The position numbers and the translations under genes were made by a program. 64,000 nt of DNA, from the NCBI RefSeq assembly GCF_004135385.1, contig NZ_CP035493.1, positions 1,054,001 through 1,118,000 on the forward strand, written 5' to 3'. This DNA is from Xylanimonas protaetiae. Its GTDB lineage: Bacteria > Actinomycetota > Actinomycetes > Actinomycetales > Cellulomonadaceae. The notes beneath the pieces were generated by a model. That model did no database searches. It worked only from the letters and a program-made list of their open reading frames with translations, and had not been told where the DNA came from. Shown here piece after piece: positions 40,827 to 48,926 of this stretch (its first letter is position 1; each line of letters opens with the position of its first letter).

Positions 40827-41798
40827 TCAGCGTGCGGGCGCCGGGTGGAGCGCGAGGTGCCGGTCGGGGTGCAGGTGGGTCGTCACCGCGCTCGGGAAGC
40901 GGGACACCAGGCGGCGGACAGCCGCCTCCGGGCGCCGCGCGTCGGACGCCATGAAGCGGACGGGGCGGACGCCGAGCGCCTCCGCGATGGCGTCCTCGCG
41001 GCGCTTCTCCTCGACGAGCGCCCGACGGCCGCTGTACGCCGCACCGAACGCCCCGTCGGTGTACTTGACCTGCCCGTCGAACTCGGCGAGGACGCGGTGC
41101 TCCGGCCAGCCAAGGTCGGCGCGGTATACCCCTGCGTGCGTACGGACCGCCCACTGGGTGGTCGGCCGCGGCAGGCCGGCGTGCAGCGCGAGGTAGCGCA
41201 GCCACGTCTCCCACGCGGACTCGGCACCGGCGTCGGCGAGCGAGAGGACGAGGCCCGCGCGCGCCCGCCCGTTGCGCTGCGTCAACGCCGCCAGCCGCTC
41301 GCGCACCTCGTCGAGGCGAAGGCCTTGCCGCAGCGCGCCGTCGGCGACGACGAGCCCGTCGAGCGCCGGCATCGTGAGCAGGCAGTCGACGACGGTCTGC
41401 TCGAGTGTCGTCACCGGGATCCCGTCGACCTCCACCCACGACGTCGGCAGGCCCACGTGGCGGCCGACGTCCGCCGACCGCGTGCCGCTCATGCTCGACG
41501 CCTGCCGCACGTGCGTCACCGCAGGCACGCGCCAGACCGGTAGTCGCCACAGGAGCGCGGCACTCCCGTGGCTGATGACGTGCGGCGCCCGCAGCTGCCG
41601 GTGCACGACGGCGACGTGAGCGAGCGCGGCAGCGACGTCGCCGGCGACGCGCCCGTCGCCCGGCCCGTCACCGAGCCCGACGACGTAGCCACCACGCCGC
41701 ACTCGCCGAAGATCCCCGGCGCCCACAAGACGCCGCAGCTCCCCCTGCTCACGCTCCCTGGCAAGCACCACCCTGTCCGCTGTCACGCGCCCCAGCAT
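40827..41798 (-). CDS. AbiEi-like/DUF559 protein: winged-helix N-terminus and restriction-like nuclease fold
   Basis: A 323-residue protein from the ATG at 41798. The N-terminal part (ELRRLVGAGDLRRVRRGGYVVG) resembles the AbiEi antitoxin-type winged helix. A middle domain follows (HGSAALLWRLPVW, VTTLEQTVVDCL). The C-terminus has a DUF559/Vsr-like PD-(D/E)xK core: YRADLGWPEHRVLAEFDG, VKY, then EEKRREDAIAEALG. Such proteins are common and usually solitary in actinobacteria, and no AbiEii toxin gene is adjacent. The biological role is unestablished. It lies between two copies of the 70-bp palindrome. Confidence 0.7.
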   Translation of the reverse strand: MLGRVTADRVVLAREREQGELRRLVGAGDLRRVRRGGYVVGLGDGPGDGRVAGDVAAALAHVAVVHRQLRAPHVISHGSAALLWRLPVWRVPAVTHVRQASSMSGTRSADVGRHVGLPTSWVEVDGIPVTTLEQTVVDCLLTMPALDGLVVADGALRQGLRLDEVRERLAALTQRNGRARAGLVLSLADAGAESAWETWLRYLALHAGLPRPTTQWAVRTHAGVYRADLGWPEHRVLAEFDGQVKYTDGAFGAAYSGRRALVEEKRREDAIAEALGVRPVRFMASDARRPEAAVRRLVSRFPSAVTTHLHPDRHLALHPAPAR

Positions 41799-41926
41799 CC
41801 CGGCCGAGCACCGAGCGCGCGGACGACCTGTGGACAACGTCGCCGCGCACCGCCGCCCCGGGATTGCCGCCCGCCGGAGCCGGACGCCGGCCGAGTTCAG
41901 GCGCGCCGGGGCCCGGGCGCCGGTCC

Positions 41927-41990
41927 GGCGACTCGGCGACCCGGCGACCCGGCGACCCGGCGATCCGGCGATCCGGCGATCCGGCGATCG
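41927..41990. repeat. Eight tandem 8-bp repeats abutting palindrome B2
   Basis: Units GGCGACTC, GGCGACCC (x3), GGCGATCC (x3), GGCGATCG. The last unit runs into the first bases of the 70-bp palindrome. The period is not a multiple of three and no gene is read through it. Confidence 0.9.
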
Positions 41991-42056
41991 AAGCGTGGGT
42001 TCGGGATCGGAACGTGCCTTCCATCGCACGTTTCGATCCCGAACCCACGTTCCGAT
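41987..42056. repeat. 70-bp palindrome, family B copy 2
   Basis: Same length and 31-8-31 layout as copies 1 and 3; one A-C mismatch and two G-U positions. Eleven bases downstream of the dienelactone hydrolase-like gene. Confidence 0.9.
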
Positions 42057-42066
42057 GGCGGGCTCG

Positions 42067-42924
42067 TCAGCCCAGCGTGCGGTGGAAGAACGCGATCGAG
42101 TCGCGAGCGGTGTCCGCCTTCGCCGCCGGGTCGTCGTGCTCCTCGAGCACGAAGCCGTAGTGGCCCGCAGCCGGCGTGCCGACCGTCGCCGCGTCCGCGC
42201 CACGGATCGCGCGGGCGTACCGCATGCCGTTCTCCGCCGGGGGCGCGATCACGTCCGACGCCGTCCAGCGCACCGCCACCGGGACGTCGACGCCGGCGGT
42301 CGTCGCGGCGTCGTCGAGCAGCGGGCCGAGCGCCGGGCACAGCAGGAAGCCGGCGCGGACGCGGCGGTCGCGCAGGTCGGCCGCGGCGCGGCGCGGGAGC
42401 GACGCGAGCACCTCGGGGTCCAGGGCGGTGAGCTCCTCGAGGAGCGTCGGGTACTCCGGTGGGGGCGGCAGCTCGACGTCGCCACCGCCCAGCCGTTCCA
42501 CCATCGCCTGGGCGAGCCGCGCGCCGCACACGGCCGCCGCGGTGTAGCCGCCGAGCGAGAAGCCCGCCACGCCGACCGGTCCCCGGGCCGCGACGTGGTC
42601 GAGGGCGACCGAGACGTCCAGCGCGCGGTCCCACCAGCTGACGAAGCCCAGGGCCGTCTTGCCTGCGACGTAGCTGTTGCCGTGATGGTCGATCCCGACG
42701 ACGTCGCACCCCGCGTCGCGCAGCGCCGTCGCCCACCACTCCAGCTCCCGCACGGAGCCGCCCGTGCCGTGGGACAGCACGATCAGCGGGGCGTCGTCGC
42801 GCGCCGCCCGCCACACGGTGACGCGGACGGGACGCGGACCCGTGCCGTCGTACGCGGCGCGGGCAGGGTCGTAGACGGTGAGCGGCCCGGCGGAGGCGAG
42901 CGGCCCGGTGGCGGTGAGGTCCAT
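42067..42924 (-). CDS. Alpha/beta hydrolase, dienelactone hydrolase-like
   Basis: A 285-residue hydrolase. LIVLSHGTGG is the oxyanion strand-turn, VGVAGFSLGGYTAAAV carries the nucleophile elbow (G-x-S-x-G), VAVRWTASDVIAPP holds the acid, and PAAGHYGFV the His. It has no signal peptide and is cytoplasmic. The ATG at 42924 has CACCAT seven bases upstream, suggesting a leaderless message. Its promoter has the 19-base spacer and central dyad typical of MerR-activated promoters, and a MerR gene lies upstream in the same direction, so induction by that regulator is likely. Confidence 0.82.
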   Translation of the reverse strand: MDLTATGPLASAGPLTVYDPARAAYDGTGPRPVRVTVWRAARDDAPLIVLSHGTGGSVRELEWWATALRDAGCDVVGIDHHGNSYVAGKTALGFVSWWDRALDVSVALDHVAARGPVGVAGFSLGGYTAAAVCGARLAQAMVERLGGGDVELPPPPEYPTLLEELTALDPEVLASLPRRAAADLRDRRVRAGFLLCPALGPLLDDAATTAGVDVPVAVRWTASDVIAPPAENGMRYARAIRGADAATVGTPAAGHYGFVLEEHDDPAAKADTARDSIAFFHRTLG

Positions 42925-42931
42925 GCACGGG

Positions 42932-42962
42932 ATGGTGGGCCCTGCCCTTGGGGCAGGGTCAA
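42932..42962 (-). promoter_or_regulatory. MerR-type promoter: 19-bp spacer with central dyad
   Basis: TTGACC (42962-42957) and CACCAT (42937-42932) are 19 bases apart. A perfect dyad CCCTGCCC-CAA-GGGCAGGG (42958-42940) fills the spacer. Over-long spacers with such dyads are the mark of MerR-family activation. Confidence 0.75.
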
Positions 42963-43052
42963 CGCCGGCGGCGGACCTGCCTCCGGCGTCCACGCGAGCG
43001 CACCGCACGGCGCCAGGGCGGCCTCACCGGCGCGCAACCACCCGCCCTCGCC

Positions 43053-43853
43053 TCACCAGCGCACGGCGGCCTCCGCGACGACGGCGTCCGGGTCGTCGTC
43101 GGACCACGGGACGGCGTAGATCTCGCGCCGCACCGGGGAGGCGACGCCCGCCCTCCGTGCGGCGGCGACCGTCGCCGCGTGCAGGTCCACGATCTGCGGG
43201 AACGCGCACTCGCGCACGGTGACGGGCAGGAACGCCTCCTCGCCGGCGGGCTCTTCCCGCAGGACGACGGCGCCGGCGGGGTCGACCGTGCCCTCGTAGG
43301 GCACGCACGTCTCGACCCGCCCGGTGACGCCCGGCCCGGTCAGCTCCCGGTACACCACCCAGTACTCGTCGCCGAAGCGCGCGCCCTGGGCCGCGAGGTG
43401 CGCTCGCACGGTCAGGACGTCGGCGGTGAACGTCGGGACGAGGGCGGCCTGGTCCGGCTCGCTCGTCAGGGTCGCGACCTTGCGCGCGGGGACGGTCCGC
43501 CGACGGACGTCGTCGCGCACCGGCATCGTGGCGGCGAGGTGCGCCTCGACGGCGGCGCGGCCCTCGCCCGCGGCGGCGCGCCGCTCGCCCCACCAGCGCA
43601 TCAGCAGGTCGCGGGCGTCGTCGGGCGGGGCGTCGACGACGGCGGCGACACGCTCGAGCGGCAGCTCCAGCCGGCGCAGCAGGGCGATGGTGCGCCCGCG
43701 GGCGACCTGGTCCGGGCCGTAGGTGCGGTACCCGGTCACGTCGTCCACGGTCGCCGGGACCAGGAGCCCGTTGGCGTGGTAGAGGCGCAGCGCCTTGGGC
43801 GAGAGGCCGCTCGCACGCGACATCTCCCCCGACGTCAGGCCGCGGTCGGTCAC
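43053..43853 (-). CDS. MerR family regulator with GyrI-like effector domain
   Basis: A 266-residue regulator. The N-terminal MerR winged helix is LTSGEMSRASGLSPKALRLYHANGLLVP with the GYRTYGPDQVARG wing. A coiled linker follows, and the C-terminal domain from about 115 (RKVATLTSE, FTADVLTVRAHLAAQG, CVPYEG) resembles the GyrI/effector-binding fold that binds small hydrophobic molecules. The GTG at 43853 lies four bases after the upstream gene's stop. The hydrolase downstream has a MerR-type promoter 79 bases past this gene's stop, making it the likely target. Confidence 0.88.
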   Translation of the reverse strand: MTDRGLTSGEMSRASGLSPKALRLYHANGLLVPATVDDVTGYRTYGPDQVARGRTIALLRRLELPLERVAAVVDAPPDDARDLLMRWWGERRAAAGEGRAAVEAHLAATMPVRDDVRRRTVPARKVATLTSEPDQAALVPTFTADVLTVRAHLAAQGARFGDEYWVVYRELTGPGVTGRVETCVPYEGTVDPAGAVVLREEPAGEEAFLPVTVRECAFPQIVDLHAATVAAARRAGVASPVRREIYAVPWSDDDPDAVVAEAAVRW

Positions 43854-43857
43854 CGGG

Positions 43858-44217
43858 TCAGGCGCCTGTCCGCGCGGTCACCTCGAGGATCCGGGTGCGG
43901 TCGACCGCTGCGTCGCGGTCGGCGTCCAGCGCGGTGCGGCGCGGGTCGCGGAGATAGGCGTCGAGCGCCGCGCGCGACGGCAGCTCGATGACCTGCACCT
44001 CGAGCGGGTCGGTCACGTCGTCGGTCCAGCCCTGGACGTCGAGCGGGACGACAGTCGACGACGTCGCCCGCCGCACGCGGGTGACGAGCCGGGCCCCGTG
44101 GTCCGGCAGCAGGGCCAGGACGGCGTCCTCGTAGGCGGTGAGCGCGTCGTCCTGGCCGGGGCGGGCCCACAGGAGGACGCAGAGCTGAAGGGCCGCGGTG
44201 CTCGACACGCGAGCCAT
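43858..44217 (-). CDS. Dimeric alpha-beta barrel protein, DUF1330-like
   Basis: A 119-residue protein. LQLCVLLWARPGQDDALTAYEDAVLALLPDHGA, then VQVIELPSRAALDAYLRDPRRTAL and DRTRILEV, fit the ferredoxin-like stress-responsive/DUF1330 fold. These proteins are small-molecule binding or monooxygenase-like; no function is assigned. It is first in an operon with the MerR regulator (four bases between). The ATG at 44217 has no clear ribosome binding site, so the start is tentative. Confidence 0.6.
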   Translation of the reverse strand: MARVSSTAALQLCVLLWARPGQDDALTAYEDAVLALLPDHGARLVTRVRRATSSTVVPLDVQGWTDDVTDPLEVQVIELPSRAALDAYLRDPRRTALDADRDAAVDRTRILEVTARTGA

Positions 44218-44278
44218 GGTGGCAGCAACCCCGAGCCGCACGCCAGCCCGCGCCCCGGGCCGGCTCCGCCCCCTCACG

Positions 44279-44348
44279 ATCGGAACGTGCATTCGAGATC
44301 GGAACGTGCATCGCAGCGCACGTTCCGATCTCGAATGCACGTTCTGAT
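44279..44348. repeat. 70-bp palindrome, family B copy 3
   Basis: 31-bp arms around an 8-base loop with a single G-U position; inner arm bases differ from copies 1 and 2 but pairing is kept. Located between divergent genes (DUF1330-like and mgtE), so it is not simply a terminator. Confidence 0.9.
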
Positions 44349-44482
44349 CGGCCGCGCCCGGCGCCCTGACCCGCCGCCAGACCGCCGGAACGCCCATCAC
44401 GGCGGGCCAGATGTCGGGCCCCGAGGGCCGCGGCAGGGACGATGAACAGGAAAGTGTCCGCGCCCACGGGGGGAGCCCACCC

Positions 44483-45906
44483 ATGACGCCGCCGGTCACC
44501 CATGCCCCGAAGCCGCCCACGGCCCAGGTCCCTGCCACGACACAGGGCCCCGCCGTCGAGAGCCGCCTCGCCTCGGGCAAGGCCAGCACCTTGAGAGACC
44601 TGATCGAGCGTGGCGACTTCGCCGCCGCCCAGGACTGGGCGCGCGAGCGCCAGGTCGGGGAGGTCGTCGACGAGATCGACCGCATGCGCCCGGTCGACGC
44701 CGTCGCCGCCTTCCGCCTGCTCGACCCCGAGCGCGCGTTCGACGTCTTCGAGGACCTCGAGCCCAACGGCCAGCAGGCCATCCTCGAGGTGATGCGCGGG
44801 GCCGAGTTCAGCGAGTTCGTCGACTCCCTCGACCCCGACGACCGCGCCCGCATGCTCCACGAGCTGCCCGCGCGCGTCGCTCGTCGCGTGCTCGCCGGGC
44901 TGAGCCCCGCGGAGCGCGCCCTCACGGCCACCCTGCTCGGCTACCCCGAGAACTCCGCGGGCCGCTACATGACCCCGCAGGTCGTGGTGCTGCGCGAGAA
45001 CCTGTCCGTCGCTGCGGCGCTCACGCACGTCCGCAACCGCGGGGCCGACGCCGAGACGATCTACACGCTTCCCGTCGTCGACACCGAGCGCCGTCTGACC
45101 GGCGTCGTCGACCTGCGCGAGCTGGTGCTCGCGGACGCCGAGGCGACGGTGGCGGACCTGGTCGTCACGAGCCCGCCGCACGTCAAGGCGACCGAGCCCG
45201 CCGAGCGCGCGGCCCGCCTCATGGCCGACGAGAACGTCCTCGACCTGCCGGTCATCGACTGCGAGGGCCGCCTGCTCGGCCTGCTCACGTTCGACGACGC
45301 CGACGAGGTCATCGAGGACGCCGACTCCGAGGACGCCTCCCGCCAGGGTGGCGCCAAGCACTGGGACGGCCACTACATGGCGGTGTCGGTGCTGCAGATG
45401 GCGCGCGCCCGCGCGGTGTGGCTGGTGCTGCTGCTCGTGGTCTCGCTGCTCACGGTGACGGTCGCGCACCACTTCGAGGACGCGCTCGAGCAGGTGGCGG
45501 CGCTCGCGCTGTTCGTGCCGCTGCTCATCGGCACGGGCGGCAAGGTGGGCACGCAGGCGTCGTCGGCGTGCGTGCGCGCGATCGCCATCGGCGAGGTGCG
45601 GCCCTCGGACATCGCCCGCGTGACGCTGCGCGAGGCCGCGACCGGGCTGCTGCTCGGCGCGGGCCTGGGCGTGCTCGCGATCGGCGCCGGCTTGTTCTTC
45701 ACGGGGCTGGAGGTCGCCGTCGTCGTCGGGGTGTCGCTCATGCTCATCGCCCTGCTCGGGGCGCTCGTGGGCGGGATCTCCCGCTGGTGGCGCGGCGGTT
45801 CGGCATCGACCCGGCGCTCGTGTCGGCGCCCGTGGTCACCACCGTCGTGGACGTGCTCGGCCTGGTGATCTACTTCGTCGTCGCGAGCACGCTGCTGGGC
45901 CTCTGA
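44483..45906 (+). pseudogene. mgtE: Magnesium transporter MgtE, with one frameshift near the C-terminus
   Basis: With one base added this reads as 474 residues, the usual MgtE length. An MgtE_N helical domain (GDFAAAQDWARERQVGEVVDEI, DRARMLHELP) is followed by two CBS domains (YMTPQVVVLREN..., DLVVTSPPHVKATEP) and five membrane helices. Reading fails after ALVGG at the three-G run 45773-45775; adding one G gives GGDLPLVARRFGIDPALVSAP, the conserved end of the pore domain, through to TLLGL. MgtE is a Mg2+ channel gated by cytosolic Mg2+. The ATG at 44483 has GGGGAG seven bases upstream. A sequencing error is likely. Confidence 0.85.
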
Positions 45907-45937
45907 GCACCTCCGCCCGGGCGGGCCGGCGCGCGGC

Positions 45938-45943
45938 TAGCCT
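45938..45943 (+). promoter_or_regulatory. Leaderless -10 box of a VOC gene
   Basis: TAGCCT, six bases before the GTG at 45950. Confidence 0.55.
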
Positions 45944-45949
45944 GGGCGG

Positions 45950-46324
45950 GTGCTGCGGATCTCCGACCTGACCTACCTCGTGCGCGACCTCGACGAGGCC
46001 ATCACGTTCTTCGTCGACGCCCTGGGCTTCGAGGTCCGCTCCGACGAGGTCTCCCCCGGGCGCCGCCGCGTCGTCGTGGGTCCCGACGGTGGCGGGCCAG
46101 GCCTGGTGCTCAAGCCCGCGCCGAGCTCGCCCCAGGTGGGCCGGCAGGCCGACGGCGGGGTCCTGTTCTTCCTCCACACGGACGACTTCGACGCGACCTA
46201 CGCGCGCCTGGCCGCGCACGGCGTGACGTTCCGCGAGGAGCCGCGGCACGAGCCGTGGGGCACCGTCGTCGTGTTCGAGGACCTCTACGGCCAGCCGTGG
46301 GACCTCATCCAGCCGCTCGCCTGA
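45950..46324 (+). CDS. VOC family protein (glyoxalase-like)
   Basis: A 124-residue single vicinal-oxygen-chelate unit: SDLTYLVRDLDEAITFFVDALGFE and VLFFLHTDDFDATYARLAAHG, ending VFEDLYGQPWDLIQP with the last metal ligand (Asp/Glu). Possible roles are glyoxalase, dioxygenase or binding of an antibiotic. The GTG start has TAGCCT six bases before it. Its last 40 bases overlap the convergent kinase-like gene. Confidence 0.85.
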   Translation: MLRISDLTYLVRDLDEAITFFVDALGFEVRSDEVSPGRRRVVVGPDGGGPGLVLKPAPSSPQVGRQADGGVLFFLHTDDFDATYARLAAHGVTFREEPRHEPWGTVVVFEDLYGQPWDLIQPLA

Positions 46325-47507
46325 GAACACCCGAGCCACCGCTCGACGGCGTCGAGCCGGCGGCTCGTCTGGCGCTGCCAGTCCCGCTCCTGCACGCGGT
46401 GCGGCCCCGTGGCCAGCGACATGAGCACCCCGGCGACGCGCGCGGACAGCTCCGCGGGGTCGACGACGTCGGCGAACGCGGTCGCGTACTGCCGGGCGAG
46501 GGCGCGCAGGCGGGGCCGTCCCAGCCGCGCATGAGCGACAGCGTCTCGAGGTGCGCGACGAGGCAGGCGAGGTCGTCCGCGCGGCGGCCGGGGCCGGCGC
46601 TGTCGACGTCGAGCAGGCCCGTGACGCGCCCGCCCGCGAGCAGCAGCTGCGCCTCGTAGAGGTCGCCGTGCGTGGGCGCGTCGTCGGGCATGCCGACCGT
46701 GCGGTCGAGGATCCGGTCCGCGAGCGCCGCCGCCCGCCCGGCCTCGCGCGGCAGTGCGGCGCCGATGAGGGAGGCGTAGAAGTCGGCGTGCTCGCTCCAG
46801 GGGGCGCGGCGCGGCATGGTGCACAGCTCGTGCGGCAGCCGTTCGACGAGGTCGAGCACCTCGCGCGGGGACGGCACGGGGCGGCCGGACTGGACGGCGG
46901 CCCGCATGGTGGTGCCGTCCAGCGGGGTGAGCACGAGCAGGCCGTCGGCGGTGGAGTCGAGCACGGCGGGCACGGGCAGCCCGGCCGCGGTGAGCAGGTC
47001 GTGGCGGCGGCGCAGCTCGTCGACCTTCGTGGGCCGCAGCACCTTGAGGTAGAGCCGCCCGCCGGGGGCGCTCGCCTCGACGACGGCGCGCCGCGTGGGC
47101 CGGTACGCGCGCAGGGTCAGGTCGACGGGCCGGCTCGCCGCCGCGGGCACGCCGAAGCGTTCGAGCAGGGCGGCGACGGCGTCCTCGTCGTGCGCGGTGC
47201 GCAGGGCGGGCAGGCCGGGGTCGTCGGGGAAGAGCCAGACGGCGGCGCGCCGCTCGCCGCGCTCGAGCGTGAGGACGCCGGGCGCGCTGTGGTGCGCGGG
47301 GCGGCCGACGCTCGCGCCGAGCGTCTCGCGGCGGACGCCGTCGGACCAGCGCACGTCGCCGCGGTACGCCACCGTGGTGGACGTCCCGGGGCGGTGGTCG
47401 ACCTGCCGCACCGACCAGTCGACCAGCTCGCCGCCGGCGCGGTCGAGCGCGGCCGCGAGCAGGTCACCGGCGTCGGCGCCGGTGAGCAGGTCGAGTGCGG
47501 ACGTCAT
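46285..47507 (-). pseudogene. Phosphotransferase (APH/maltokinase-like), with one frameshift
   Basis: With one base added the gene encodes about 407 residues of protein-kinase-like fold. The ATP-lobe part is RLYLKVLRPTKVDELRRRHDLL; the catalytic loop is THGDLYEAQLLL and the metal motif LLDVDSAGPG. Past LMRGWDGP the frame changes; adding one base to the four-G run 46512-46515 (plus strand) continues as RLRALARQYATAFADVVDPAEL to the stop at 46285. These enzymes phosphorylate aminoglycosides, choline or maltose; the substrate is unknown. It starts four bases after the VOC gene at 47512. The same error type affects three other genes. Confidence 0.75.
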
Positions 47508-47511
47508 GGCG

Positions 47512-48063
47512 TCAGGGCGAGGCGACGGTGCTGCGCGGGTCGGTCAGGTCGTCCATGGCGTCGAGGAGGCTCGCCTGGATGTAGGTGAGCTCGGGCGTCG
47601 CGAAGCTCTCCCAGGAGAGGTCGTCGACGTCGCCCCACGACTCCTCGGCGGCGGGCTCGTCCCACATCGTCGTCTGCGGGTTGTGCTTGTAGACCCACCA
47701 CAGGTGGCCGAACGGGTCGGCGAAGCGGGAGAAGGTGTCGCCCCAGAAGTCGGTGGGCTCCGTGACGACGCGGCCGCCACGCGCGACGGCACGCTCGAGC
47801 GTCGCCTCGACGTCGTCGACGTAGACGCGCACGAACGCGGGCGTGTACGGCCAGTGCGGCTTGCGGTCCGCGACGGTGAGCAGGGAGTCGCCGAGGAGCA
47901 GCTCGGAGTGCAGCACGAGCCCGTCGACGTCGTCGGTGCGGGCCGCCGGCACCTCGACCGCGCCGAACACCTGGACGAGGAACTCGATGAGCCCTCGGGC
48001 GTCGTCGGACATGATGAACGGCGCGATGGTGGCGGAGCCGGCGGGCGCGGCGGGGGTAGACAT
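47512..48063 (-). CDS. VOC family protein (PhnB-like)
   Basis: A 183-residue protein: TIAPFIMSDDARGLIEFLVQVFGAVEV, LVLHSELLLGDSLLTVAD, RVYVDDVEATLERAVARGG and FWGDTFSRFADPFGHLWWV form the usual PhnB/VOC module, with a 35-residue acidic C-terminal extension. The ATG has GAGAGGAA six bases upstream. It precedes the phosphotransferase gene by four bases, so the two form an operon and may act on the same compound. Confidence 0.85.
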   Translation of the reverse strand: MSTPAAPAGSATIAPFIMSDDARGLIEFLVQVFGAVEVPAARTDDVDGLVLHSELLLGDSLLTVADRKPHWPYTPAFVRVYVDDVEATLERAVARGGRVVTEPTDFWGDTFSRFADPFGHLWWVYKHNPQTTMWDEPAAEESWGDVDDLSWESFATPELTYIQASLLDAMDDLTDPRSTVASP

Positions 48064-48185
48064 CCGGGGTTCCTCTCGGTCGACCCTTCGACCATGACGG
48101 GAAACGGCGGCGCCCGGGGACGGCTGGCCGCGGCGGGCCCGCGGTCTGTCGCGCTGCGCACGTCCCCGCGTGGTGCACTGGCCGT

Positions 48186-48920
48186 GTGAAACCCTTCCTG
48201 CTGCTGGCGACGCGCGCGCAGGACGTCGCCGCCGACGGCGAGCACGCGGCCGTGCTGCGCTTCGGCGGGCTCGCGCCGGAGCGGGTGCGGCGGGTGCGGC
48301 TCGAGCAGGCGCCCATGCCGCGCATCGACCTCGACGACTACGCGGGGATCGTCGTGGGCGGCGGCCCGTTCAACTCCTCGGACCCGGAGACGTCGAAGTC
48401 GCCGACGCAGCGCCGCGTCGAGCGCGAGTTCGCTGCCCTGCTCGACGAGGTCGTGGACCGCGACTTCCCGTTCCTGGGCGCCTGCTACGGCGTCGGGACG
48501 CTCGGCGCGCACGAGGGCGCGATCATCGACCGCACGTACGGCGAGCGGATCGGCCCCGTGGAGGTCACGCTCACGCCGGAGGGCGTCGCCGACCCGCTGC
48601 TGGCCGGGATGCCGCCGCGGTTCCACGCGCTCGTCGGGCACAAGGAGGCGGTGCGCGCGCTCCCCGCGCACGCGGTGCTGCTCGCGTCGTCGGCGCACTG
48701 CCCGGTGCAGATGTTCCGCATCCGCAGCAACCTGTACGCCACGCAGTTCCACCCGGAGCTGGACGTCGCGGGCCTGCTGGAGCGTATCGAGGTGTACCGG
48801 GACCACGGGTACTTCGAGCCGTCGGAGCACGCGGAGGTGCTGGCGCGGGCGACGTCGCGCGAGATCACCGCCCCGCACCGCATCTTGCGGGCGTTCGTGG
48901 AGCGCTACGGCACGCCGTAG
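48186..48920 (+). CDS. Class I glutamine amidotransferase-like protein
   Basis: A 244-residue protein of the class I glutaminase fold. The nucleophile elbow is FLGACYGVGTL (Cys100) and the catalytic His-Glu pair is in ATQFHPEL. GIVVGGGPFNSSDP is the oxyanion strand. Stand-alone members act on small molecules such as gamma-glutamyl compounds, or are annotated as GMP synthase-like. The GTG at 48186 has TGCACT six bases upstream. No synthase partner is adjacent. Confidence 0.88.
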   Translation: MKPFLLLATRAQDVAADGEHAAVLRFGGLAPERVRRVRLEQAPMPRIDLDDYAGIVVGGGPFNSSDPETSKSPTQRRVEREFAALLDEVVDRDFPFLGACYGVGTLGAHEGAIIDRTYGERIGPVEVTLTPEGVADPLLAGMPPRFHALVGHKEAVRALPAHAVLLASSAHCPVQMFRIRSNLYATQFHPELDVAGLLERIEVYRDHGYFEPSEHAEVLARATSREITAPHRILRAFVERYGTP

Positions 48921-48926
48921 CGGGGC

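Noticed and set aside
40827-41798. A complete type IV toxin-antitoxin (AbiE) locus
   Set aside because: Only the AbiEi-like protein is present; no nucleotidyltransferase-type AbiEii toxin gene lies on either side.
41927-42056. A CRISPR array or transposon end
   Set aside because: The 8-bp units have no spacers, and no target-site duplication or transposase was seen around the palindrome.
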